A model generated the notes under the pieces. The model was not told the DNA's origin. It searched no databases and saw only the letters and a list, made by a program, of their open reading frames with translations. Shown piece by piece: positions 13,801 to 23,362 of a DNA stretch of 64,000 nt (its first letter is position 1; each line of letters begins with the position of its first letter). The position numbers were made by a program, and so were the translations under genes. Source of the DNA: Mycocentrospora acerina (taxonomy: Eukaryota; Ascomycota; Dothideomycetes; Pleosporales); NCBI GenBank assembly GCA_022701365.1, contig JAKUHH010000084.1, positions 62,001-126,000 on the forward strand, written 5' to 3'.

Positions 13801-14423
13801 GTTGCCAGCTTGTGTGTGGACGCCGAGTTGCCCGTGATGAATGTGGGCTTCCAGTTCTCGTCTGTGCTGATGGCGCTGAAATCGGCGAGTGTAAGACCGA
13901 GAGCAAAGGGATGACCAGGATCTGATATTGAGTCTTCGTATCGAATGTGAATGTTCTTGACAGTGACCTGGACGTTGTCCACAATGGCCGTGACCATGCT
14001 AGCCGTAAAGCTTTGGTTCTTCTGCTCCTCCTCAGCGCTCATGCCTTCTGTATTGCGCTCCTTCAACATCTCTGCGCTGTCGAGTTTCTCCATCTTGACG
14101 GCGTGCGACCGTCGCTCTTCTTCGTCGGCATCGTAGTCGGCATCCTCCTTGGGCGCTGCCAGCAGGTACACATCCTCGATGTTGACCTTCAACGGCTTGC
14201 CACGCAAGTTAGACCATGGTATTGAGAGTGTGAGCGAACCCAGATGGCCCTCTATTACGTTCAGCGGGAGATGAAGCTGGTCGAGAGCTTCGCGGCGGAG
14301 TTGCAGGTTTCGAAGCTTGACGTCACCGGACCAAATGCCGACATTGAGTTGTTTTGGGTCGAAGTTCTGGACGTACATGCCCAAGAACCTGTTCAAAAGG
14401 TTCGAAACGAGGCCTTCAAGCAT
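4823..14423 (-). CDS. VPS13: VPS13, bridge-like lipid-transfer protein
   Basis: Giant rod-like protein that moves bulk lipid between membranes at contact sites and acts in vacuolar sorting, mitochondrial integrity and sporulation. Exons are 14423-7672 and 7622-4823, separated by a 49-nt intron. Only the acceptor AACTAG at 7623, not the earlier TTGCAG, keeps frame; the junction reads HFFNYPDGGGAFKV. The product is 3183 residues, close to yeast Vps13 (3144). The N-terminal chorein domain (about 1-115) starts MLEGLVSNLLNRFLGMYV and has the usual GNVKLRNLQL-like block. A long extended-chorein middle follows. The SHR-BD/VAB adaptor-binding region lies around 1850-2550. Exon 2 encodes the VPS13_C/ATG2_C-like amphipathic helices (for example GNPVGLFTNISSGVADIFYE) and a C-terminal PH-like domain. 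The assignment is very secure. The large overlapping frames on the other strand are shadows. Confidence 0.97.
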
Positions 14424-15142
14424 GGCGGCGGCGGTGGACCGTTACCCAGGTCGGGGCGGCGACGAGTGTGTGGGGAGCGGGGGGTTTGGCGGGGTTGAGG
14501 GAGAGGGTTCGTTATGTGGTGGTAAGACTTGATGAAGTCATAGGGGGCCGTTACGACAGGTGCAAGATGGGGCAGCCGTGGGTATCGTGAGTATTATGCG
14601 CTGGAAGCAGCAGGCGGGGTGCAATCACAGTGCTGTCTGGTCGCTGTACCACGAGTGTTCAAAATTACCGAGGGACACTGTCAAAAAAAGGTCCGCAAGG
14701 AGAGCACCGAAAAGAAGATTTAGTGGGAGACGTGGCCAGAAAAGGAGACAGCGCACGCACAAGACAGCCGTGTAGTAGTGTAATAGCGATCGCTGCAAAG
14801 CAGGCACTGCGCTGTGCATGACGTATCAAGGTGTCAAAAGTCACGCTCGAGGGGGAGCGGCCCGTCTCTGTGCTGATTGGCTGCATGTCCTGACCCCCAT
14901 GTCGTCTTTTCTCGGATGGGCTTGTGAATTGACAATTCGACACACGGCGGTCACGCATACCCAACGTCGCCAGAAACTTCTCTTGGTTCAATCCAGACAA
15001 CTGCAATTACACCAGATCACGCCACACTATTGCTCAGAGCGACTTTGACGCAAGGGCCACGCAAAACACACAGGGCACACCACTCTAAACAGCCAGCCCA
15101 CCCATCCTTATACTACAACCAACCAGACCATCCACCCTCACG
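14424..15142. promoter_or_regulatory. Divergent intergenic region VPS13 / Emi1-like
   Basis: About 720 bp between two divergent start codons, so it should hold both promoters. No clear TATA box or repeat was seen. The region just before 15143 is rich in CCA/ACA, typical of a fungal 5' leader. Confidence 0.5.
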
Positions 15143-15712
15143 ATGAGTTGGTGGCCCTTCTCAAGCTCCGGCACAGACGCCGCCGCCTCGAAGCCACAAG
15201 CACAACAACCCCTACCGACACCGCCATCTCAAACCACACCCACACCACCTCCACCACCGCCCTCCGCGCCCCACGACCCTGACTTCTATGCCGCATACCC
15301 CCATCTGGCCCCCCCATCCTTCTCCACCCCCACCACAACCTCGTCCTCCATCTCCGCCCCGAGCACAACTTCCCCGGACGAACCCTACGACCCCACCCTC
15401 CCCCGCTCCATGTCGTGCCGCGCCGCCTTCGACTCCGCCTTCTACTGCTCGTCTCTCGGCGGCCACTTCAACGATATATACCGCTACGGCCAGCTGCGCT
15501 CCTGCACAGAGCACTGGAATGACTTCTGGTTCTGCATGCGCACCAAGAACAGCTATAGCGGGCAGGATGTCAAGGAACGCATGATCCAGGATCGGTATCG
15601 GGAGAAGGAGGAAAAGGTCAAGAGCAGGCCGAACAGCGAGGGTGTCTGGACAAGGAGAGGACCCGGAGAGGGCATTGTCGGCGCGTTTGGGGGAGATGCA
15701 GATGAGCGATAG
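15143..15712 (+). CDS. Twin-CX9C protein, DUF3128/Emi1 family
   Basis: Single-exon protein of 189 residues. The N-terminal half (about 10-88) is Pro/Ser/Thr-rich and low in complexity. The C-terminal half carries an exact twin CX9C motif, C92/C102 and C121/C131, in the context MSCRAAFDSAFYC and CTEHWNDFWFC. That is the DUF3128 family, which includes yeast Emi1. Twin-CX9C proteins form a disulfide-locked helical hairpin and are commonly imported into the mitochondrial intermembrane space by Mia40. Emi1 is linked to early meiotic gene induction and respiration in yeast. Mitochondrial location is inferred from the family. A long open frame on the opposite strand (15212-16078) is a shadow created partly by the downstream TG repeat. 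Confidence 0.88.
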   Translation: MSWWPFSSSGTDAAASKPQAQQPLPTPPSQTTPTPPPPPPSAPHDPDFYAAYPHLAPPSFSTPTTTSSSISAPSTTSPDEPYDPTLPRSMSCRAAFDSAFYCSSLGGHFNDIYRYGQLRSCTEHWNDFWFCMRTKNSYSGQDVKERMIQDRYREKEEKVKSRPNSEGVWTRRGPGEGIVGAFGGDADER

Positions 15713-15720
15713 GCAGAGCA

Positions 15721-15762
<42 letters not shown>

Positions 15763-16328
15763 GGATGAAAATGGACGAGACTGAGGAGATGTTATTGGTA
15801 GGCTGAAGGTGCTGTAGGTGGCAGGTGGCGAGCTGTGCAAGTCTTCGCAGCATGTACAATATTGTAACGATTCCTTCATGTATATACCCTTCGCATCGCA
15901 AATCTTCTACAACAAGGCCCGCTTGGCGCCTACATAACAATATCAATTTCGAAAATCCCAAACAGAATGTGAAGACCTGAAGAATACAACCCCAGTATCC
16001 AAGCCGCAGTAAACCCCCGCACCACGATACTAATGCATACAACAGCACTTTCAAATCATCATCACCAAAAAACATCACATACCAATCAAAGGCAAGAATT
16101 TGAACTTATATCATCTCATTCTCTACTCAGGATATCACATCCCATCATTAGAGTACATGCTATCTCCTCCAAAACTTTTCCCTTCCAATCATGATCGTAA
16201 CTCATCCGATGCATTCAGAAAGAAACCGTGAAAAGGCTCTGTCAGCCGTGAAACTCCGATAATCACCACCCAAAAGAAGTCTATGCTAGAAGACGAAAGA
16301 AAGAAGACAACTGCAGGGAACGATCCGC
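15713..16328. other. Convergent intergenic region with TG microsatellite
   Basis: Lies between the 3' ends of the Emi1-like gene and HSP70 and probably contains both 3' UTRs. Apart from the TG repeat at its left end nothing is recognised. Confidence 0.6.
15722..15757. repeat. (TG)n microsatellite
   Basis: About 18 uninterrupted TG units immediately after the Emi1-like stop codon, likely within its 3' UTR. Confidence 0.95.
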
Positions 16329-17376
16329 TTAGTCAACCTCCTCAACAGTTGGGCCATCGTCGTGCGAGGCACCGGGGGCAGCACCACCGGGAGCGCCGCC
16401 GGGCATACCGCCGGGCATGCCACCCTCGCCGCCAGCACCGTAAAACTTCATCATGATGGGGTTGGCAACGCTCTCAAGCTCCTTCTGCTGCGACTCGTAC
16501 TCGTCCTTGGTGGCAGTCTGGTTGTCGTCCAACCAGGTGACGGTCTTGTCAATTTCGGCCTTGAGCTTCTCCTTGTCACCAGCCTCAAGCTTCTCATCAA
16601 CCTTGGAGTCGCTGAGAGTGTTGCGGAGCGAGTATGCGTACGACTCAAGAGCGTTCTTGGCTCCGATACGGGCAGCCTCAGCCTCGTCCTCAGCCTTGTA
16701 CTTCTCGGCCTCGGACAACATGCGCTCAATCTCCTCCTTGGAGAGACGGCCCTTGTCGTTGGTGATGACAATCTTGTTGGTCTTGCCGGTACCCTTCTCG
16801 AGAGCAGAGACGTTCATGATACCGTTGGCATCAACATCGAAGGTGACCTCAATCTGGGGAACACCACGGGGCGCAGGAGGAATGCCGGTAAGCTCGAACT
16901 TGCCGAGCAAGTTGTTGTCCTTTGTGCGGGCACGCTCACCCTCGTAGACCTGGATGAGCACACCGGGCTGGTTGTCGCTGAAGGTAGAGAAAACCTCAGA
17001 CTTCTTGGTGGGGATGGTGGTGTTGCGCTTGATGAGCGCAGTCATGACACCACCAGCGGTCTCAATACCGAGCGACAACGGCGCGACGTCGAGAAGGAGG
17101 ATCTCGTTGGTGGACTTGGAGGAAGTGTCACCAGACAAGATAGCGGCCTGGACGGCAGCACCGTAGGCGACGGCCTCGTCGGGGTTGATGGACTTGTTGG
17201 GCTCCTTGCCGTTGAAGAAGTCGGAGACCATCTTCTGGACCTTGGGAATACGGGTGGATCCACCGACCAAGACGATCTCGTGGACAGAGGACTTGTCAAT
17301 CTTAGCATCGCGAAGGACACGCTCGACGGGGTCCATGGTGGAGCGGAAGAGATCCTGGCAGAGCTCCTCGAACCTG

Positions 17377-17408
<32 letters not shown>

Positions 17409-17615
17409 CTCGAACAGGGAGTCGATCTCGATCGAGGTCTGGGCAGACGAAGAGAGAGTGCGCTTGGCCCGCTCGCAGGCAGTGCGGAGACGACGAAGAG
17501 CTCGTGCGTTGGAAGTCAAGTCCTTCTTATGTTTCCTTTTGAATTCATTTGTGAAGTGGTTGACGAGACGATTGTCGAAGTCTTCACCGCCCAAGTGAGT
17601 GTCTCCGGCTGTCGA

Positions 17616-17651
<36 letters not shown>

Positions 17652-17793
17652 GGATACATCGAATGTTCCACCTCCCAAATCGAAGATGAGGACGTTGCGC
17701 TCACCCTCGGTCTTCTTGTCAAGACCGTAGGCAATAGCGGCGGCTGTGGGCTCGTTGATGATACGGAGGACGTTGAGGCCGGCAATGAGACCA

Positions 17794-17849
<56 letters not shown>

Positions 17850-18330
17850 GGCGTTGTTGACGGTACCACCGAGGTATGACTCAGCAGTCTCCCTCATCTT
17901 GACGAGGACCATAGCGGAGATCTCCTCGGGTGTGAAGGTCTTGGTCTCGCCCTTGAACTCGACCTGAATTTGGGGCTTGCCGGCAGCATCGATGAGCTTG
18001 AAGGGGAAGTGCTTCATATCGGCCTGGACCTCAGAGTCGGCGAACTTGCGACCGATCAAACGCTTTGCGTCGAAGACAGTGTTGGAAGGGTTCATGGCGA
18101 CCTGGTTCTTGGCCGAGTCACCAATGAGACGCTCGGTGTCGGTGAAGGCAACGAACGAGGGTGTTGTGCGGTTACCCTGGTCGTTGGCAATAATTTCAAT
18201 GCGGTCATCTCTGATAGTATGTTAGTCTATTTTCTTTACAAAGAGAGCAGTAGGCTGTTTCTTACCTGAAGATACCCACGCAAGAGTACGTGGTACCCAG
18301 ATCAATACCAATAGCAGGACCGGTAGACAT
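16329..18330 (-). CDS. Cytosolic heat-shock protein 70 (Ssa type)
   Basis: ATP-dependent chaperone that folds, disaggregates and translocates client proteins in the cytosol and nucleus. Exons are 18330-18266 and 18210-16329, with a 55-nt GTAAGA..CAG intron; the junction reads GIFRDDRIEII. The product is 648 residues, the normal Ssa length. The three Hsp70 signatures are present: IGIDLGTTYSC at the start, IFDLGGGTFDVSLL, and IVLVGGSTRIPKVQ. The C-terminal tail has GGMP-type repeats and ends in EEVD, the TPR-cochaperone binding motif that marks cytosolic forms; there is no signal or transit peptide. A heat-shock element lies about 220 bp upstream of the start (18548-18567). Very secure. Confidence 0.98.
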
Positions 18331-18547
18331 GATGGGCGTGTGTATGAGAAAGTATTGGGGTATCAAGTAAAGAAAATCGCAGTAGAGTTGCTCACAAGTC
18401 GGTGACTTATATGTGGGTGAGGCTTCGTGTTGGAGTTGTTCTGTGTATTGGAGGTAGAAGAAAGAGCGGGTGAAGAGGTTTTTATTTGGTGGGAGAGCAT
18501 GTTGTTCGAAAGAATTCTATGAGGTTCTAAGCTTGGACGCGCCAACC

Positions 18548-18567
18548 AGAAGCTTCCTGCAACTTCT
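18548..18567 (-). promoter_or_regulatory. Heat-shock element of HSP70
   Basis: The sequence agaagcttcctgcaacttct contains the 5-bp-phased units GAA (18549), TTC (18554), GCA in place of GAA (18559) and TTC (18564): three perfect HSF half-sites and one partial one. It sits about 220 bp upstream of the HSP70 ATG. The match is read directly; HSF binding is inferred. Confidence 0.7.
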
Positions 18568-19222
18568 GTCTGCCCCACTGCGGACGTTGCCTGGCTGTTG
18601 CTGGGGCGAATCGCTCGCTGACTAGAGCTGATAATTCGATTGCAAGAGATTTCCCATGCTGTGCCGTGCATCGTGCAGAATTGAAGGTTCCTGAGCATTC
18701 TCCGCCACCTCTGCGGCTGTCTCGGCCCTTGTTGGTATGACGGCAGTCCCCCACCCAAGCGAGGGGCCAGCGACCCCACCATGCATACTGGCGCCTTGCC
18801 GCAGGCCTGCCAACATCCACGCCCAGCCTGCTTCGAGAAGGCTCATGAACATTCGTCGGGTTGCACCACCGTGAATCTTTCAGAGTTAAGATTTCATATT
18901 CTGGCACGCAAGCAGGCGTAAAGTCTTCAGACGAACGTCTCACTTTGCTGTTCAATTACCACGGCCGAGCCATGTCATCACTCCTACAGACCCAGCGACA
19001 TAATGCGCAGATTCATGCGCCGATGGCATTCGTCAAGACCAATAGCATAAAGGGTTTATTCGAATCCCAGGAGTACACTCTCAAAGTCAAGGCATGCTCT
19101 TCAGGCTAAACATTCAGAGTCGGACGGTCGACGAATTCCTTGAATTGCTGCAACTGTCACTCCAAAGTGGCCCCTCCAGATCTTGATACAAAAGTATTCT
19201 CCGCAGTGGAACGCCAGTTACG

Positions 19223-19253
19223 TCACGTGATCTCGAGATACCTCCTGACGTCA
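19223..19253 (+). promoter_or_regulatory. CACGTG box and CRE-like palindrome
   Basis: TCACGTGA at 19223-19230 (bHLH E-box palindrome) and TGACGTCA at 19246-19253 (perfect CRE/bZIP site) lie 23 bp apart, about 170-200 bp upstream of the DUF3429 gene start. Both are perfect palindromes; regulator identity is unknown. Confidence 0.5.
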
Positions 19254-19425
19254 TATCGATGTCGGAGATAACTGAGCAAGCTTGTTGCTCACTACCTGCT
19301 GGAGCTTTAATCTTAAGCCCCTCTCGAATTCCTCTCCTCGAGTCTGCAGTGTCGTTAATTTCTTCCTCGTGTATTCTGCCCAGTTTTCCCATTTTGACAC
19401 TTTCTTTGCTCCATCAATAACCAAA

Positions 19426-20494
19426 ATGCTGCGAAACGGCGCGTCACGCGTCGCCCTGAGGTGTTTCGCACCATCCGCACGTCCCGCTGTGAGCTTGCAA
19501 CACTTGTCTCCAATTACACAATGGACAACACCATTTGGATCGTTGGCTTCGCGAAGACCTCAATTGCAACAGGTAGTTCAGTTGAAACCTATTCAGGCTG
19601 CTATCCTTCGCCGTAATCTAACCAAGGACCAACTCAAGTCCGAGGAAAAATATTCACACGAGAAGCTCAAGGCCACACCTGAGACAGTTTCTACTACTTC
19701 CTCAGTCCACCCAATACTCGGGGAGATTGGGGCGAAATCCCCAGAGAAAGAGGTCGATATGTTGGCTGGTATGAAACATGACATCGTAAGTTTGTTTCCT
19801 TATCCATGCAAAACTCGTCTCTGAGTATCTACAGAGCACCGTCAAGGAAACTTTTAGCCTTAAAGAGGTGCCCCGCGAAGCAGTCTACGTGGGACTTGCT
19901 GGAACATTGCCATACCTCTCTACCTCACTTACAACAGTACTTTGTGCTTGGGAAATTAAGCACGCAAGCTCTGGGTTTGGCAGCGTGATTGATTCAGCTA
20001 CGGCCACCAAGTTGCTTCATCTGCTCGAACCGATACAAATTGGATATGGGGCCGCCATTCTCTCGTTTCTTGGCGCGATCCATTGGGGTTTGGAATTTGC
20101 TGGATACGGAGGTTACCAAAGTTACCGCCGTTATGCAATCGGAGTAGTCTCTCCCTTGGTGGCTTGCTCAACTATCATGATGCCTATCGAGTATGCTCTC
20201 ATCAGCCAGTTCCTTGGTTTTGTGGGCTTATATTATGTTGACACCTTGGCGTGCAAAAAGGGCTGGACTCCATCCTGGTACCGAACATATCGTTTTCTCT
20301 TGACGTTCATCGTTGGTGCCAGCATAGTTGTCACACTCATCGGTCGAGGAGAGCTGCCTGATAGGATACCAGGAGCCGTCTCCCGCGCGCAGGAGCTTCG
20401 CGAGGGCAGCGCAGAAGCACTGGCAGAAGAGGAGGAGGCTCGTGTGGTTGCGAAGAAGAAGGCTGCGGTTAGCGACGATCGGGGAAAGCACTGA
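19426..20494 (+). CDS. Mitochondrial inner-membrane protein, DUF3429 (TMEM69-like)
   Basis: Exons are 19426-19785 and 19835-20494 with a 49-nt GTAAGT..CAG intron, giving 339 residues. The start is the ATG after CCAAA; the frame is open upstream but has no conserved content. The first 60-70 residues are rich in Arg, Ser and Ala and poor in acidic residues, consistent with a mitochondrial targeting sequence. Exon 2 encodes about five hydrophobic helices, beginning with VPREAVYVGLAGTLPYLSTS and including GYGAAILSFLGAIHWGLEFA, the DUF3429 hallmark found in TMEM69 homologues. The C-terminus is charged and helical (Glu/Ala/Lys-rich). The molecular function of the family is not established. The family and membrane topology are read from sequence; mitochondrial location is inferred. 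Confidence 0.85.
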
Positions 20495-21302
20495 AAATTG
20501 TCGTAGGAACATGATCTTTGCAGGAGTTATTCTCGTCACTATCTCCAGGTTTCGAAGTCTTTGGGTTAGTGGAGGGAGCGGGGCGTTATGGTAGGGATGC
20601 GTATTTTTGTTTTCAGATTTCGTAGTTGATCACGACTGCCAACTTGGCTTGTTTTTATTTTCCGTGTACATACGTCTCAATGATTTCACGCGTACAATTG
20701 TGGGTCTTGCATTGTTGATCCGTCTCCCGGGCTCCACGGCCCACTGTTCTGATATCACAAATGGAGCCGCACTGGAGCGTGACATGCGGATGGATTCCTA
20801 GCTCCAACTCTAGGCGTTCTTGGATGTCGGATTCATCGATGATTTTCAACAATTCAGGGCGGCTTGCCTAATTCAGGGCTAAAGAGAGAGGCTCAAGACT
20901 CACATGACGCGGCTGGGCACATCCACTCGTGCGGCTCGCTTTTATGTTGTCTTGTGCAGGTTCCCTCCAACCCCTCCATCTCCCCGCTTTCGACTAAACA
21001 CCACCGCACACGCGCGCATCCTCGCAACCAACTTCACAAGCTACCGAGGACAAAACTTGCACGCGACGCGCATAACCAAATCTTCGGAAAATAAGCGGAA
21101 TAATTCGGCGACAATTTTGCGACCTCGAATTTCACAATTCCAGAGAGTCCAAACCGTAGTCGCTTGCACACAGAACGATCTCGGTGTATCTATAGCTTTC
21201 AATCCTAAGCGCAATAGGTAAGGAAACTTTTGACCAGAAATATCCTCCAGAGCGGCCGCTGATCATGTATCTGCAAGACACGACCCAAACAGAATTTACA
21301 AT
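20495..21302. other. Intergenic region upstream of glycerol kinase
   Basis: Holds the 3' UTR of the DUF3429 gene and the glycerol kinase promoter. Frames such as 20864-21221 show no domain. No clear TATA box or repeat was seen. Confidence 0.5.
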
Positions 21303-23362
21303 ATGGCCTTTGAACAAGTGTCTGCACAGGACCCTGACCCGCAACCCATACCCAAGGAGGAGTTCGTTGACTCGTCACATGAAAACCAGCTAGATGAGCA
21401 GAAGCTGAAAAACTTCTTTATTGGTGCAATTGACAATGGAACAACAAGCACGCGCTTCATAATAGGTAAATTACTCCAGTGATTTCGTGTTTGTTTTTTG
21501 CCCAAGATACGCACAACCGCGCGTAATGTATTGATGCATAGGATGTACCATTGACACAAAGAAGCAATACTGTTACTTTTTACTACGTGTTGTGCTGACT
21601 TTTTGTAGTATGTACACACTGATCGCACCGGCTTTTTCCAAATAATAGTCAAGTCACATACGGGCGCTTCGGGAGCACAAGCTAACGATACCTCCACTCA
21701 GTTTGATGGGACTGGGGAACCAGTGGCACAGCACCAAATTGAATTTAAGCAATACTACCCTCAATCAGGTTGGCACGAACACGACCCCAAGGAACTAGTC
21801 TCAACCGTGGAGCAATGTATAGACAGAGCGACAAATATCTTCGTCGATCAAGGGCACAATATCTCAGACATCAAGGCAGTTGGACTGACGAACCAGCGTG
21901 AAACAATGTATTACATTCCCAAGGGAGGAATTATAAAGATATGAGCTAACAATCCTCAGAGTAGTTTGGGACACACAAACCGGGGAACCGCTCTACAACG
22001 CGATCGCATGGCCCGATACGCGAACAAAGGGACTTGTTCGTGAAATGAAGGGACGAGAAGGTGCTGACACCCTACAAGAAATTTGCGGGCTTCCCCTATC
22101 TACTTACTCTTCTTCGGTAAAATTGGTTTGGCTCCTCAACCATGAGGAATCTGTTCGAAAAGCCTATGATGAAGGCCGATTATCGTTTGGCACTGTGGAC
22201 ACCTGGATATTATGGAATCTTAACGGTGGCAAGGAGAGAGATGTCCACGTAACGGACACTACTAATGCCTCCAGGACCATGTTCATGGTAAGCGTGCATT
22301 ATCAGAGGAGAACTAATATAATATATCACTGACTCTACCAGAACTTGCACACCGTTCAGTACGACGATAAACTCCTCGACTTTTTCCAGCTGGATCGCAA
22401 GAAGCTCAACCTTCCCAAAATCGTGCCATCGTCATCACCAGAAGCCTTTGGATCTATTTCTTCTGGTATTTTAAAGGGTATCCGGATTGCGGGATGCTTG
22501 GGTGATCAATCTTCAGCACTTGTTGGCCAGCAAGGGTTTACGCCTGGATCTGCCAAGAACACGTACGGAACCGGGTGTTTCTTGCTTTACAATGTTGGTG
22601 AGAAGCCTGTAATATCCAAACATGGACTGCTCGCTACTGTTGCATATGACTTTGGCGGCAAACGCAAACCGGTGTACGCGCTTGAGGGTAGTATTGCCGT
22701 TGCGGGGTCCGGTGTCAAGTTCTTGATGAACAATATGGGTTTTATCACGCACTCGCACAAGATCAGTGACCTGGCAGCGAGCGTCAAGGACAACGGAGGG
22801 TGTATTTTCGTTACTGCTTTCAGTGGTCTCTTCGCGCCTTATTGGATTGACGACGCCAAGGGTACCATTTTTGGAATCACTCAATTTACAGAACGAGGTC
22901 ACATCGCTCGAGCGACACTCGAGGCCACATGTTTCCAGACAAAGGCTATTCTCGACGCCATGGAGCTTGATAGCGGGCACAAGCTGAACATGCTTGCCGT
23001 TGACGGTGGAATGAGTAACTCCAATCTATGCATGCAGGTAAGCGTCATAACTCCTCAGCTTGGCCAAGCATATGACTGACCACATTCTACAGACACAAGC
23101 AAACATTATCGGTATCCCCGTCGACCGACCAGCCATGCGCGAGACTACAGCTCTAGGCGCCGCCATCGCCGCCGGCTTCGCAGTCGGCGTATGGAAAGAA
23201 TTCGACGAACTCAAGGAGATTAACCAAAAGGACCGTATGATATTCGAGCCAAATATTAGCAAGGAAGAAGGCGCCAAAATGTTCAAGAAGTGGGGGCGCG
23301 CTGTTGAAATGTGTCGTGGATGGTTGGATGCTGATGAGTCAAATGGGGAGTTTGCAGAATGA
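21303..23362 (+). CDS. Glycerol kinase (FGGY family)
   Basis: Phosphorylates glycerol to glycerol 3-phosphate with ATP, the entry step of glycerol use. The proposed exons are 21303-21465, 21649-21907, 21960-22287, 22342-23037 and 23093-23362 (571 residues). Family motifs include FIGAIDNGTTSTRFII near the N-terminus, GWHEHDPKELV, GLTNQRET, GTGCFLLYNVGEKPV, YALEGSIAVAGSGVKFL and VDGGMSNSNLCMQ. Introns 2-4 are canonical and in phase. Intron 1 is uncertain. The best-looking acceptor (GCTAAC branch, CTCAG ending at 21701) would join RFII to FDGTGEP as in homologues, but is out of phase with the only good donor. The in-frame acceptor at 21648 adds about 18 residues between them. The family is certain; the exact N-terminal third is not. 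Confidence 0.88.

Larger units (their letters stand above)
18331..19425. promoter_or_regulatory. Divergent intergenic region HSP70 / DUF3429 gene
   Basis: About 1.1 kb separating two divergent starts. The HSP70 side holds a heat-shock element; the other side holds a TCACGTGA and a TGACGTCA palindrome. Open frames in it (for example 18527-18955 on -) have no domain and are ignored. Confidence 0.6.

Noticed and set aside
15212..16078. 288-residue open frame on the minus strand
   Set aside because: It runs antisense through the Emi1-like gene and the TG microsatellite (poly His-Thr stretch). Its composition is repeat-driven and there is no domain.
16362..17879. 505-residue open frame on the plus strand opposite HSP70
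   Set aside because: It is the well-known antisense shadow of HSP70, historically misnamed NAD-specific glutamate dehydrogenase in databases. It is Leu/Val/Gly-rich, has no independent support, and the sense strand is a complete HSP70.
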